This document shows positions 11,727 to 22,689 of a stretch of DNA of 64,000 bases, one piece after another. Numbering within the stretch: position 1 is the stretch's first letter; each line of letters starts with the position of its first letter. The stretch covers positions 1,054,001 through 1,118,000 of the forward strand of contig JAGYXB010002070.1 of assembly GCA_022495005.1 (NCBI GenBank), given 5' to 3'. The notes beneath the pieces are model-generated. The model did no database searches, had not been told where the DNA came from, and saw only the letters and a list, made by a program, of their open reading frames with translations. Both the position numbers and the translations under genes were made by a program. Source of the stretch: Rhyacophila brunnea. Its lineage: Eukaryota; Arthropoda; Insecta; Trichoptera; Rhyacophilidae.

Positions 11727-13007
11727 TCATGGTTTACAATTAAATAGCTTTTCACCAGAATGAGTGATTTCGTGTTTTTTCATATTACGAGATGTAATAC
11801 AAGAGTAATTACATCGATAACATTTAAATGGCTTTTCACCAGAATGAGTCTTTTTGTGTAATTTTAGATTACCAGATGTTATACAAGAGTAATTACACAG
11901 GTCACATTTCCATGGTTTTTCACCAGAATGTGTCATTTTGTGTAATTTTAGATTACCAGATGTTTTACAAGAGTAATAACATTGGTCACATTTATATGGT
12001 TTTTCATCAGTATGAGTCATTTTGTGTATTTTCATATTGCGAGATGTTGTACACGAGTAAATACATTGGTCACATCTAAATGGTTTTTCACCAGAATGTG
12101 TCATTTTGTGTATTTTCATATTCTGAGATGTTATACAAGAGTAATCACAATCGTCACATTTGAATGATTTTTCACCAGAATGAGAAAATTTGTGTATTTT
12201 CATATTTGATGATGTTATACTTGAATAATCACAAAGATCACATTTAAATTGCTTTTCACCAGAATGAATCATTTTGTGTTTTTTCATATCACTAAATGTT
12301 TTAGAAGAATAATTGCAATCGACACATTTAAATGGGTTTTCACCAGAATGAGTCATTTTGTGTATTCTCATCGCACTAGATGTAATACATGAGTAATCAC
12401 ACTGATCACAAATAAATGGCTTTTCACCCGAATGAGTCATTTTGTGTTTTTTCATCGTATCAGAGCGTGAAGTAAAGTAATTACACTTGTCACACTTAAG
12501 AGGCTTTTCACCAGAATGAGTCATTTTATGTAATTTCATCTTACTAGATGTTTTGAAAGAGTAATTACATTGGTCACATTTAAATGGCTTTTCATCAACA
12601 TGGGTCATTTTGTGGCTTCTCATCGAACAAGATATTATACATGAGTAACTACATTGGTCACATTTACATAGCTTTTCATCTGAATGAATTATTTTGTGTA
12701 ATTTCATCTTACTATATGTGTTTGATGAGTAGTCACATTGGGAACATTTAAATGTTTCCTCTTTAAAGTAATTTAATTTGTCCAGTTTCAACAAAGCAGA
12801 TTGACTGCCGAATGTCTTATTACGAATTTTTTTATTAATTTTGTTTGGATTATTGAAATCAGTAGCAATTATTTCATGTAACACCAATTCTTTTTTAAGG
12901 TCTTGATCGTCAATCTGTATTTCATCGTATGGCTCTTGTACTTCTAGGATTCTCTCTGACAATTCGAGACTAGCGGAATAGGGTATTGCAGTGGTTACAG
13001 GAATCAA
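11727..13007 (-). CDS. Zinc-finger gene A2, 3' exon (12 C2H2 fingers)
   Basis: The last coding exon of a tandem C2H2 zinc-finger protein. On the minus strand it starts after an acceptor (CTTTTAG) at 13008-13009, so the TTG at 13007 is internal. Residues 1-50 hold LIPVTTAIPYSASLELSE, an EVQEPYDEIQID segment and DLKKE. The FVCxxC atypical finger found in A1 and A3 is missing here; only FKEETFKCSQC-type fingers follow. Twelve complete fingers of C-x2-C-x12-H-x3-H form run to about residue 420. A thirteenth starts (KLFNCKP) and hits a stop. Upstream exons of A2 are at 14701-14799 and 15698-15841. The product is probably a nuclear DNA-binding protein; its target is unknown. The long intact frame argues that it may be functional. 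Confidence 0.8.
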   Translation of the reverse strand: MIPVTTAIPYSASLELSERILEVQEPYDEIQIDDQDLKKELVLHEIIATDFNNPNKINKKIRNKTFGSQSALLKLDKLNYFKEETFKCSQCDYSSNTYSKMKLHKIIHSDEKLCKCDQCSYSCIISCSMRSHKMTHVDEKPFKCDQCNYSFKTSSKMKLHKMTHSGEKPLKCDKCNYFTSRSDTMKKHKMTHSGEKPFICDQCDYSCITSSAMRIHKMTHSGENPFKCVDCNYSSKTFSDMKKHKMIHSGEKQFKCDLCDYSSITSSNMKIHKFSHSGEKSFKCDDCDYSCITSQNMKIHKMTHSGEKPFRCDQCIYSCTTSRNMKIHKMTHTDEKPYKCDQCYYSCKTSGNLKLHKMTHSGEKPWKCDLCNYSCITSGNLKLHKKTHSGEKPFKCYRCNYSCITSRNMKKHEITHSGEKLFNCKP

Positions 13008-13384
13008 CTAAAAGAATGTGGAGTAGGTATTGCATTAACATGAAGTCAAAACAACATATAAATATGATAAAACAGTATTTTAAAAATCATTTAAAAAATT
13101 AAAATCATCAAAAAACTTAAATAAATTATTTCGGATGGTTCTTTTTGTTCCCATCACGACATATTATTATCTGGTGCGTAATATTAGGATACGTATAAGA
13201 CCTAAAGTTATCACTTATATGAAATTGAGCGACATATTTTCATTTGGAGGATTCATAAAAAAAACCAGGAACCTAATTCTAGTTACCAATATTCGTTGAC
13301 TGACATATTTTTAGCAGCACACTTCTACACCTTACTGAGTGCAAGTCACACAAGCTATGGTGTTTAAAATTTATAGAATATTGG

Positions 13385-13495
13385 GTTTCGAATTGATTTA
13401 CTGGCAAGCATTCCAAATTTAACCAAGTTGAGATTAACATGTTTTTTTAGAGTTTTGTGTCAGAAACATACTCTTCGTTAAAAACAACTGAAAAT
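13385..13495 (-). pseudogene. Decayed PGC-type exon of A2
   Basis: On the minus strand, the conserved acceptor context GGATACTAATTTTCAG is followed by a sequence alignable to the PQPGCSY exon family (KSMFLTQN...), then CCAGTAAATCA. Stops interrupt it. The same dead exon position exists in A3 (22810-22690) and A4 (34558-34661), so it was probably inactive or dying before the genes were duplicated. Confidence 0.6.
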
Positions 13496-14177
13496 TAGTA
13501 TCCGATTTAGTAGTGGGCAAATCTGTTGAAAGGCTCTGGGAAAAACAATGGCGATGTTTAAAAAAATAGATATTTGTTGAAGCATCTCCTACTATCGGTT
13601 TAGGTTAGATTTAGTGAGAGAGGGGTGGTTTCGAAGTAGTGTCTTCACAGTACCATCCGGCTTAAAAGAAAGTGCTGAATTTTGTATGAAAAGTGAGCAC
13701 GGGTAAAGCATATTATATCAGAACATGTGTAACTTGCTACACTGGCAGAGATGAAGCAGTTTGACTTGTTTTTAATGAATATAGTACTCAGGTTTTATTG
13801 TTTCTATTCTTGAATATTGAAAGATTAACGAGATAAACAACAGTTGGATTTAAAAACGCATTCCTTTACCCGCCCCTTATATCACCATTACATCCTGTTA
13901 TATGACTTACTAATGACGAGTTCTTTCAAGTGCATTTATTCCCACTTTCAGTTATACCCTTGTTATACATTGAAAACATACACATTTTACGTATATTTAT
14001 TATAATATTTAATAGTCTTAGATTAATAAAACAAAAGAGAGTGGGTATTGTTTGGCAAAATGAAGCCGCGTTTCTCGCGTATAACGCACATTAGAAATTC
14101 AATTTTATTATTATCAACTTAACTATAAAACGTTATACCATGTCGTTTCTCGAACTACAATACTGACGATCCCTTAA

Positions 14178-14300
14178 TCATAATATATCGCAGCCAAGGC
14201 GAACATGACTCTCCAACTTAAAATTTTTGCACTCTAGGATACACGACATCATAAGCCGATGCTTAAACCACTCGGTCATCGTGGGTGTTAAATACCCGAA
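14178..14300 (-). mobile_element. tRNA(Leu/Ser)-like SINE head, weak
   Basis: The minus strand reads GATGACCGAGTGGTTTAAGC at about 14283-14264, a good type-II tRNA A box. No matching B box at the proper distance is clear, so it is listed as a SINE-like fragment and not a tRNA gene. Confidence 0.35.
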
Positions 14301-14700
14301 ATTACTGCACATGATCTGTTTGGCTTGCAGACTCGCCAATTGATTGCCGAGGAAATATAGAGTCATGTCCCCAAATTTTAATACGCTATTTTTTCCTGCC
14401 AAAGTGCGTGTACCTATTAGCCAAGTTTTAATAATAAATATTCAGTCTATAAACAAATAAAACAGTGTTTCATCTCTAATAAAGATGAAGCGTCGAAGAC
14501 ATATTGACAATTGTTACATAAACTTTCACATATATTTTTGTTATATATCTCGTTTGAAAGGAAACTATACCTTATATCATTCACTTACACCGAATTCGTG
14601 GTTTTGATTAAAATATAAACAAACCCTACGACATAGAACCCTCCATATCAGTACGTACATGCATTCATTGTTTTAGATTCATAGAATATTGTGTATCTAC

Positions 14701-14799
14701 CTGATTTACTGGTTTCCATTCCGAATGAGAGCACCCGGGTTGAGAATCCTCATTAATGCTTTGGTTTATGGCGTCTTCAACATACTCCGCTTTATATAG
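14701..14799 (-). CDS. Zinc-finger gene A2, internal exon (PQPGCSY module)
   Basis: A 99 bp, 33-codon, phase-0 exon. It lies after the acceptor AATTTCCAG (14801-14800) and before the donor GTAGAT. It encodes LYKAEYVEDAINQS then EDSQPGCSHSEWKPVNQ. The equivalent exons are 25365-25466 in A3 and 33498-33602 plus 33660-33764 in A4. A second upstream acceptor (ATTATTCAG, exon end 14847) would give a 49-codon version that also stays in frame; the shorter form matches the paralogues. Function unknown; the sequence is acidic and low in predicted structure, as expected for a linker between interaction motifs. Confidence 0.65.
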
Positions 14800-14869
14800 C
14801 TGGAAATTAATATCAGATTTTTTTAGTGGAAGGTGCGTTGAAAGGTTCTGAATAATATTGATTACTTTG

Positions 14870-15240
14870 CGACAACAATATCTCGTCGACAACCAGAAGT
14901 CGCTGTAGTCTCATAAATAGAAGTCTTCACAGAAGCGTACCTGTCATGGCGGCAACGCGTATTTAAATAGTGTAGCGGCTCTCTTTTTGATGTGACTTCT
15001 TGACAATAAACCAAAAGTTCACTAAAAATAATTTTAACATCACTCCCGATCGTTTTATATATATTTTTATTATAAAAAGCATCTAATTACGTAAATTGAA
15101 AGATCCGCACACCAAAGGACGCGTAAAATGAAATAATGATAAATTTAGGGGCGATCTCATTTGAAACGGAAGTATGATTAACATCATAGGAGGGGCTTGT
15201 TAGTTCACAGTTTTAACACGCGAAAAAGAAGTTCTTGTAA
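14870..15240. repeat. Dispersed repeat R1, copy 1
   Basis: Shares an ordered series of blocks with 37945-38290, in the same orientation. These include CGACAACCAGAAGTCG-like, GCGTACCTGTCATGGCGGCA, CGGCTCTCTTTTTGATG, AATAAACCAAAAGTT and CTTGTTAGTTCACAGTTTTA. No coding capacity was recognised. It is likely a transposon-derived repeat lying in A2 intron 1. Confidence 0.65.
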
Positions 15241-15697
15241 GACAACAATAACCATATATTAGAATCGACACGCAATTTGTTTTACTTATAGTATTTGATA
15301 CTCAGTGTTGATAATCGGTTATTGTCTGTTTATTGGAAGCCAACAGAAAATAGCCGATATAAAGTTAGGTTAAGTTAAAATTCTTGAATTCATGGATGCT
15401 TGCCGAAATTGGTTATGAAAATTACCGCTGTTCTCGTTTGGCTTCCAGTTTTTCCATTCTAATAATCTACTATAATAACACCATAAAAGATGCAATAGGT
15501 ATTGAAACATTATAACCTTGAAGTTCATACTTTGAGGCCAACACTACACAATTTTAAACAGTTATACAGTCTGAAATATCTTCCACCACTGCGAATGTTT
15601 ATCCTATGAAAGATCGCAATTTAATATATTACACATATTGAATAAACACTAATTTAACAAGTATGTTTTTATTATAAACAACCTCTGAAAAACTAAC

Positions 15698-15841
15698 CTC
15701 GGCAGCGTGGCCGGGAACATCGGCATACTCTTGTTTGATGCATGTATTTGGCTCCGGGTTATTTCCCTCAAAGGACGCATCGAAAGAATGTTGCTCAACT
15801 GCATCAGGGTTGAAGTCAACAGTTTCACGTTTTACGTCCAT
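15698..15841 (-). CDS. Zinc-finger gene A2, first coding exon
   Basis: A 144 bp, 48-codon exon from ATG at 15841 to a GTTAGT donor. It encodes MDVKRETVDFNPDAVEQHSF at the start and an IKQEYADVPGHAAE end. An in-frame ATG three codons earlier (15850) exists. The 15841 ATG is preferred because AAAATGGACGT is conserved in A4 and aligned in A3 (AAAATGAATGT). VKRE and IKQE both fit the SUMO-attachment consensus (hydrophobic-K-x-E). The next recognisable A2 exon is 14701-14799. The atypical-finger exon present in A3 and A4 was not found in A2. Confidence 0.75.
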
Positions 15842-15931
15842 TTTACGCATTCAAATCGCTTGTTTTTACAGATTATCGTGTCAAACGACGGAGTGCAAGC
15901 AATCATGACAGCCAAAATTTGGCAGACGTGA

Positions 15932-16529
15932 TGGTAGACAATGAAAGCTTACGCCATACAAGTATATTAGTCTATGCACACCTACAATATTCTGGCAGCC
16001 GTGATAGTAGACAATTATTGCTTGTGCTATAGACAAAAGATAGAACAGAATAATATTATTGCTACATTACGATACTTATTATTTTGATAGATGCATTATT
16101 AATCTAAACTAAATATTATTATAATAATTAATATGCATCCTATCAATTCTATTATAAAGTGCAAAAATATTATGAAACATTTGACTGGACATTTTGTCTG
16201 GTCGGGTGTGAGTTATATTAATTGGTGTGTTATATTGAATTTTATCAATACACGGTACCTACATATTTTATTATTTCGCTTCGACTCTTGGAAAAACGTA
16301 GATAAACGGAAATAGCTCTTCGGTTCGGGAATAATTATTAAAATCAATAAGCAGATTCTAGGTATATTAATAATATTAACATTGTTTTTATCCAACCATG
16401 TCCGATCCTAATAAGATCATAATATTATTGTCTTCGGTCTTGACGTTTTGTATTTAACAGATTTTTGGTTTACGAGAAAATGGATATCGGCCATTTTGCT
16501 CAACCTATTAGATCCACACAAATATTATT
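15932..16529. other. 5' flank of A2, no gene seen
   Basis: Sequence upstream of the A2 first exon. AT-rich, with no clear TATA box or second gene. It should include the A2 promoter, but nothing in it can be pinned down by eye. Confidence 0.4.
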
Positions 16530-16606
16530 GAAAATCTTGCCAGAACCAGGTTTCGAACCTAAGACGTCCTAGGTACGATGCACCGCGCGACCATCGTGGC
16601 TGTTTA
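16530..16606 (-). mobile_element. tRNA-like SINE fragment
   Basis: The minus strand reads CACGATGGTCGCGCGGTGCA (A-box-like) and then TTAGGTTCGAAACCTGG (B-box-like), about 50 bases apart. A paired cloverleaf is not convincing, and the sequence continues into SINE-like body (CTGGCAAG). Best read as a tRNA-derived retroposon. Confidence 0.5.
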
Positions 16607-18054
16607 GTTTTGAGACGATATTATTAATATAATATTAATAGGTACCGGAAAAACGCGTAAGAACTGTGTGTCTTTTCCCGATGCGTAACGTGAAATAATA
16701 CTCCGCGAGTGACGTCACGTTTTCTTTGGCCGAGCGAAAAAACCTACTTACCTATCTATTTCCTTTTTCAGAAAGACGTTTTTCCCGGTACGATCGCCTC
16801 TCGGTAGAGGACTTGGTACGCTACGTTTCACGAGAGTTTCTAGGGACCATGCCCTGCTACTGCTATGAAGATTTGAAGAACTGGTGAACTGTTCCTTCTA
16901 TAGAAAAAGCGTCCCTTTTTATACCCTCCTGGTTGAAGTCCAGTCCATAAAGGACAGAAATTATGTCCCTTTCACACAAAAGACAAACCAAACTTATGTA
17001 TATCTTTTATCTACGACACTTTTCTTATGAGAAGAACTTTAACTATAATCAAACTGAATTTCTATCATACGATTTTCACAAAACCGCGTATAGGTACCTA
17101 GGTATATCAATGTTATTTTGGATAGCTCTCGGAACAAAGATCGCAACTACGCAGTTAGTGTGACGATTTTGTATATTTTTATATATCTAAATGTAAGAGA
17201 AAGTTTTTACCTCTCCAATAAGCTATTGCAGTAGGTATTTGTACGCAGATAGATTAAGGGAGTGGCAACCATTATTCTAAAATGTCTACGCAAAAACGTC
17301 ACCCCCTCCTAGAACTTGTGAATCGAGCCTACCACCACTCTAAATCATTCTAAACCAATGAAAAATTAACTAGATTTAACAAAAGTGATTTGTTGTGAGA
17401 CGATTTTCACATTCAATATTAATTATTCATGGATCGGAAATTATCGCGTAAAGAAAATATTATAAGAAGATACCTACTGCTTATTTAGACGTAAGTATAC
17501 GCCCTGTAGAAAAGGGATGACAAATGTATGCACCCTTCAATTTATCTGTTTATATAATCGAACCAAACAGCGTACTTTGGACGTGACCTTGAATTTATAT
17601 TAATTCTCATTCTATTTTCAGCGCATCTGGTTTCAAATAATATCGCCTTCAAAATATTCAGATTCAAGGTCACGCAGTTATTCTGCTATGTTGAATAATT
17701 ATTCATCTATTTTGTTTATTTACTTCGAGTATGATTGACAATTGTTATTTCTCACAGGTGACAAATTACCTGTGCTAATGTCTTAAGATATTCTTCTAAT
17801 TGCTTACGTAATATTCATTAGAACTACTGACTTATTAATGGTCAAAGTCTTTTTTTTCAAAGTGCGCGCATATGGATATTGGTTCATGTATACAATATTT
17901 ATATTTTTATAATAATAGCTTAACATTACCTTAATCTTATTTTATAGGTATATGTTTCTTTTCTTTATTTTTATACAGTAAAGGAATTTATAAGTATTAA
18001 TAATTCTATATTTCCACATTACTAACACTTGTATAAAGCTCAAGTACGTATGCA
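16607..18054. other. Intergenic, no gene recognised
   Basis: Contains a moderately GC-rich stretch at 16670-16960 with CGTGACGTCACG-like cAMP-response-type palindromes (GAGTGACGTCACGTTTTC at about 16707). There is one short open frame at 16963-17163 with no recognised motif. A promoter or unrecognised short exon is possible but not supported. Confidence 0.4.
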
Positions 18055-18790
18055 CTCATAGAGTTCCACACGAGTATTTATTTGCATGTTCTATTTTCTT
18101 ATTTTAATAGCCATTACTCTAGCAATTTGCTGATTGAACAGCAAACAATCATAAGATACTGTAAATCCCAAAGACTACGATAGGCGGGACATGGGGAGAG
18201 AATGCCTGAAGTTAGAGCACCACGACAAGGATCATGACGAAGTGGCTACCCCACCGGAAGAAACCCAAAGGCCATCCAAGAAGGAGATGGGCTGGTGTCG
18301 TAGAAGTGGACTGGCTTCATATAGGAAGACCCGGTAACTGGAGAAGTGTGGGGAGAGACCGGATTGAGTGGAGAGCGATTGTGGAGGAGGCCAAATCCCA
18401 CCCCAGGATGTAGCGCTGTGGAAGAAGACTAGCAATTTACATTTCAAAATGACATCGGCAAAAATCACCTTTTGTGCATATCAAGGTCTGTAATCACAGC
18501 GCTAGGATATTTACATAACAACTTTCGATTTCTAAAGCGACATTTTCTTTTCTATTTTATTAATATGGTTAACATTAACATATTTATTCTCAACTACTAA
18601 GTGATTATTCTTACGTACTGCTTCTTTATGGTCTTTTTTTCGGCTTTATTTCTTCTTCTTCCATAGTTCATTCTTAGAAGTTGTTTTTGACTTGTCAGCA
18701 AGTACTATGGGACTTATGTACAATTCATTTCTACTTTGTCGCGAGGTTGTCGTACCAGTATCTAGTGGCAAAATTGACTACAAGGTATAT
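18055..18790. repeat. Dispersed repeat R2, copy 1 (split by a LINE)
   Basis: Matches 38915-39365 in the same orientation through several ordered blocks: ATAGAGTTCCACACGAGTAT, ATATCAAGGTCTGTAATCAC, CTTCTTTATGGTC, ACTTGTCAGCAAGTACTATG and GACTTATGTACAATTCATTT. The match is interrupted here by the LINE insertion at 18129-18428. Coding capacity was not recognised. Confidence 0.7.
18129..18428 (+). mobile_element. 5'-truncated RTE-like LINE tail with 10 bp target duplication
   Basis: A 300 bp insert flanked by direct repeats CTAGCAATTT (18119-18128 and 18429-18438). The conceptual product carries the typical C-terminus of this LINE type: RYCKSQRLR, then a W/G-rich AGHGERMPEV-like part. After a frame change come KKPKGHPRRRWAGVVEVDWL, GRPGNWRSVGRDRIEWRAIV and EEAKSHP. 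Frameshifts show decay. The flanking repeat and 5' truncation fit target-primed reverse transcription. It inserted into an older copy of repeat R2. Confidence 0.8.
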
Positions 18791-18818
18791 ACAAGGTATA
18801 TACAAGGTATATACAAGG
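18785..18818. repeat. 11 bp tandem repeat
   Basis: AAGGTATATAC is repeated three times in a row, followed by a partial fourth unit (AAGGT). It lies at the downstream edge of repeat R2. Confidence 0.9.
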
Positions 18819-20299
18819 TCGGCGTTTTTTCTGTGTCAACTACTATTATAGTATGAAGACGCCACCTGATGTTAAGATGACGTCAGAATTCAGTAGGTAT
18901 ATTTTTATTTTATTTTAAAACATATTCACGGTCATTACCTGAAACATCAGAATCAGCTGAGGATTCAATTTTAATGTCACTGTACACACGTATGTACTAT
19001 AATATTGTGGTACCAATTTATTAGGATTACGGATGTGTTAAATTAAAGGTCCAATTAATTAAAGTTTAACTATTTATTTAAATTTTATAATTAAAATAAT
19101 TTTTATACATAATTTTATTCGGTAAACTTATTCACAAATATTTTATTTACAATTAATTCGAAAGTATTTATTTTATTACACACGTCACACAAATTCATGA
19201 GGTGAGAGTCAATGTCCTCCTAAGATTGAGGACTATTGGTTTGAGTAATTGGGTCCTCGTAGAGTTACTGGAAACCGGCTGCTATGCGCGGCTGATAATG
19301 AATGACGTCTTCGTAAGATGATGCAATTGTTTACATCGAACGAATAACGAAAAAAACTTAGTAACCTACACAACTAACTAACTAACCAACAAAACAACTA
19401 ACCAACAAAACTTAGTAACCTTAAACTTAATAACCTAGACGCTGTCCGGGGGGGGGAGGGTACGGAGGGAAAAATGACAACATTTCTGGCGAATCACACT
19501 CTAGTTATATGTCGAAATCTACGTTCGATTATAATATATACTAATCGCCCATTGATCGGAAATGTTTTCATATTTAGCCAATCGTATGCTAACCAAATGT
19601 CTTCATTTCTAATCAATTGTACATTGTTCAAAAATAGATCTTTTATTTTCTTACCAAACCCAAGTTACCAAACCAGAACCAAAGTTTATTTCATATAATA
19701 ATACTTACCTACTCATGAATTCTTGCGCGTATATTTATTTTGCAAAAATAATATGTAATGTAAATAATCTTATAATTCTTTTTCTAATACATTATATATG
19801 TGTCTTTCTTTCATTGAAGCCTTAATATAAACCAAACATAACATTATTTAAGGACATCGTTCAACTAGTTAAAATATTTATGAGAAAAAAAGCAATAAAA
19901 AAAATATTCGTAATTATTTATAATATTAGCAAATATTTATTTCTACGCATTACGTTCGCTTGATTCTATTCAAAAGTTAGTTTATTTGAATTAGTTATGA
20001 ATTTACAATATATGGATAATAATGATAACAAACAAATTGTTTACATAGAAGTACTTCTTTAACCTTATACTCTAGAGTAGACCCATGGTATGTTTACAAT
20101 AACATGACTCTTACGATTGCACGTGATATTATTATATTACTAGGTATATAAGTATTAAAAATATATAGTAAACCACAGTTTAAAATAAGTTATATTAAAA
20201 AAAATCAATAAGGAATTTATTATAATAATAGGTATATTATGTATGACTATTTTTAATACTAACTAATATATACTATATACTTACTTTTATTTTTTACTT
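18819..20299. other. Intergenic, low-complexity patches, no gene seen
   Basis: AT-rich intergenic sequence. It includes an AACTAACCAACAAAAC repeat patch (about 19370-19430) followed by a run of nine Gs at 19447-19455. A 74-codon frame at 19474-19698 shows no motif. No gene supported. Confidence 0.5.
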
Positions 20300-20584
20300 G
20301 ATTGATTCTATACAAGAATATTCACATTGGTCACATCTAAATAGCTTTTCACTGGAAGGGGTAATTTCTGTCAATATCGTACTGGATTTAATACAAGACT
20401 AATCACACTGATCACATTTATATTGCTTTTTACCAGAATGAGTTGATCTGTTTAATTTCAACGAATAATTTGATTTACAGGAGTAATTTCATTAGTCACA
20501 TTTAAATGGCTGACCACCAGATTGAGATAATTTGTGTACTTTCATGGTGGTTGATCGAATACATGCGTATTCACAGTGGGCACA
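20300..20584 (-). pseudogene. Decayed fingers beyond the A3 stop
   Basis: Minus-strand fingers continue after the A3 stop. The stop itself is one substitution: the usual CCATTTAAATGTG reads CCATTTTAATGTG at 20582-20594. The next finger is fully readable in the same frame (CAHCEYACIRSTTMKVH), ending at a TAA-type break near 20495. Two or three further degraded fingers extend to about 20300. Confidence 0.8.
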
Positions 20585-22258
20585 TTAAAATGGCTTTTCA
20601 CCAGAATGAGTCATTTTGTGTAATTTCATCTTATTTGATGTTATACAAGAGTAATTACATTGGTCACATTTAAATGGCTTTTCACCAGAATGAGTCATTT
20701 TGTGTCTTTTTATATCACCAATTCTTATACATGAGTAATTACATTGGTCACATTTAAATGGTTTTTCACCAGAGTGAGTCATTTTGTGCGTTTTCATAGT
20801 AACGGATGTAATACACGTGTATTCACATTGGTCACAACTAAATGGCTTTTCACCAGAATGGGTCATTTTGTGGTATTTCATGGCATTAAATTGATTACAA
20901 GAGTAACCACATTGGTCACATTTAAATGGCTTTTCACCAGAATGAGTCATTTTGTGTATTTTCATACCACCAGATTGTATACAAGAGTAATTACATTGGT
21001 CACATTTAAATGGCTTTTCACCAGAATGGGTCATTTTGTGGATTTTCATAGCACCAAATCGATTACAAGAGTAACCACATTGATCACATTTGAATGGCTT
21101 TTCACCAGAATGAGTCATTTTGTGCGTTTTCATAGTAACGGATGTAATACACGTGTATTCACATTGGTCACAACTAAATGGCTTTTCACCAGAATGGGTC
21201 ATTTTGTGGTATTTCATAGCATTAAATTGATTACAAGAGTAACCACATTGGTCACATTTAAATGGCTTTTCACCAGAATGAGTCATTTTGTGTATTTTCA
21301 TACCACCAGATTGTATACAAGAGTAATTACATTGGTCACATTTAAATGGCTTTTCCCCAGAATGAGTCATTTTGTGTTTTTTCATACCACCAGATTGTAT
21401 ACAAGAGTAATTACATTGGTCACATTTGAATGGCTTTTCACCAGAATGAGGGATTTTGTGTACTTTCATGTTGCCAGATGTTCTACAAGAGTAATCACAT
21501 TGGTCACATTTAAATGGCATTTCACCAGTATGAGTTAATTTGTGTTTTTTCAAAACACCAGATGTGACACAAGAATAAATGCATTGGTCACATTTAAATG
21601 GCTTTTCACCAGAATGAGTCATTTTGTGTATTTTCATCGAACCAGATGTTATACAAGAGTAATAACATTGGTCACATTTAAATGGTTTTTCACCAGAATG
21701 AGTCATTTTGTGTATTTTCATTCCACCAGATGTTTTAGACGAGTGGTGACATTGGTCACACTTAAATGGCCTTACACGAGAGTGATTCATTTTGTGTTGT
21801 TTTAAATTTCCAGAATTAATGCTGTAGTAGTCGCATTGATTACATTTAAATGGCTTTTCACCAGATTGAGTCATTTTATTTTGATTCTTTAATTCGGATC
21901 GCATGCTTACATAATTAACGGTCTCCGCTATTGATTTTTTATGACACGTTTTGTGAAGATTCAATTGAGTAAGCGAGGCAAAAAAATCAAAACAAAAACT
22001 GCACACAAAATTTTTCTTATTAAATGATTTTTTCTCCAACTTTATAACAGCTACTAATAATTCGGGATTTGTGATGGTAGAGTGTATATGTTTACGTTTA
22101 GCAGTGTGACTGACTATATTAGTAATCGTTTCATTTATTTCCAATTCTTTTTTAATGTTTTGATAGTCAATCTGTATTTCGTCGTATGGCTCTTGTACTT
22201 CTCTCTCTGACAATCCGAGACTACCGGAATAGGTCACGGCAGTGGTTGCAGAAATCAA
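20585..22258 (-). CDS. Zinc-finger gene A3, 3' exon (1 atypical + 15 C2H2 fingers)
   Basis: Last coding exon of A3, entered from an acceptor at 22260-22259, so residue 1 (TTG) is internal. Order: LISATTAVTYSGSLGLSE, EVQEPYDEIQID, NIKKELE, then an atypical finger at about residues 90-120 (NFVCSFCFDFF...LHKTCH). Fifteen regular fingers follow with SGEKPFKCDQC linkers. Two four-finger blocks (CIQSGGMKIH, CNQFNAMKYH, CITSVTMKTH, CNRFGAMKIH order) are near-identical at DNA level, with a 336 bp offset. The exon ends GEKPF, where a Lys codon has become TAA. Upstream exons are 25365-25466, 24273-24590 and 27145-27291. Probably a nuclear DNA-binding factor; the long intact frame makes it the best candidate for a working copy. 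Confidence 0.85.
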   Translation of the reverse strand: MISATTAVTYSGSLGLSEREVQEPYDEIQIDYQNIKKELEINETITNIVSHTAKRKHIHSTITNPELLVAVIKLEKKSFNKKNFVCSFCFDFFASLTQLNLHKTCHKKSIAETVNYVSMRSELKNQNKMTQSGEKPFKCNQCDYYSINSGNLKQHKMNHSRVRPFKCDQCHHSSKTSGGMKIHKMTHSGEKPFKCDQCYYSCITSGSMKIHKMTHSGEKPFKCDQCIYSCVTSGVLKKHKLTHTGEMPFKCDQCDYSCRTSGNMKVHKIPHSGEKPFKCDQCNYSCIQSGGMKKHKMTHSGEKPFKCDQCNYSCIQSGGMKIHKMTHSGEKPFKCDQCGYSCNQFNAMKYHKMTHSGEKPFSCDQCEYTCITSVTMKTHKMTHSGEKPFKCDQCGYSCNRFGAMKIHKMTHSGEKPFKCDQCNYSCIQSGGMKIHKMTHSGEKPFKCDQCGYSCNQFNAMKYHKMTHSGEKPFSCDQCEYTCITSVTMKTHKMTHSGEKPFKCDQCNYSCIRIGDIKRHKMTHSGEKPFKCDQCNYSCITSNKMKLHKMTHSGEKPF

Positions 22259-22689
22259 CTAAAAGAAGATGAAATATCGCATTAACATGTAAGCAAATGA
22301 CTTAGCTGTATGAGAGAATAATATATAAAAAATCAAACATCCTAATAATACACATAGGAATCTTGACAAGCATGGTGAATAAAATTTATAGGAAAATGGG
22401 TACTTATGTTGATCAGTATTTTTATTTCAAGTCAATTCGCATGGGATTTAAATATATTATAAAGACTTAAAATAGAACTATAATAATATGGAATCTGACA
22501 AGATAATATAATGATTTCAGCTTGTGAGGATTTATAAAAAAAACATTAGTCGTCCATATGTTTATCAGAGCATCCTATTCCTAGCTAAATATATTCGCTG
22601 CCGACCTATATATTATTTAAGCAGCAGACTAGTAGGTACTTTCCTTGAGTGTATGTCACACTATTTTGTTTAAATTTATGGAATATTTT

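Noticed and set aside
20744..21538. 264-codon plus-strand open frame
   Set aside because: Antisense shadow of the A3 finger array; regular 84 bp DNA repeats keep several frames open. The same applies to frames opposite A1, A2 and A4.
20585..22258. CRISPR-like array (regular 84 bp repeats)
   Set aside because: The repeats are coding zinc-finger units with C2H2 spacing in an intron-containing animal locus; no spacers or cas genes.
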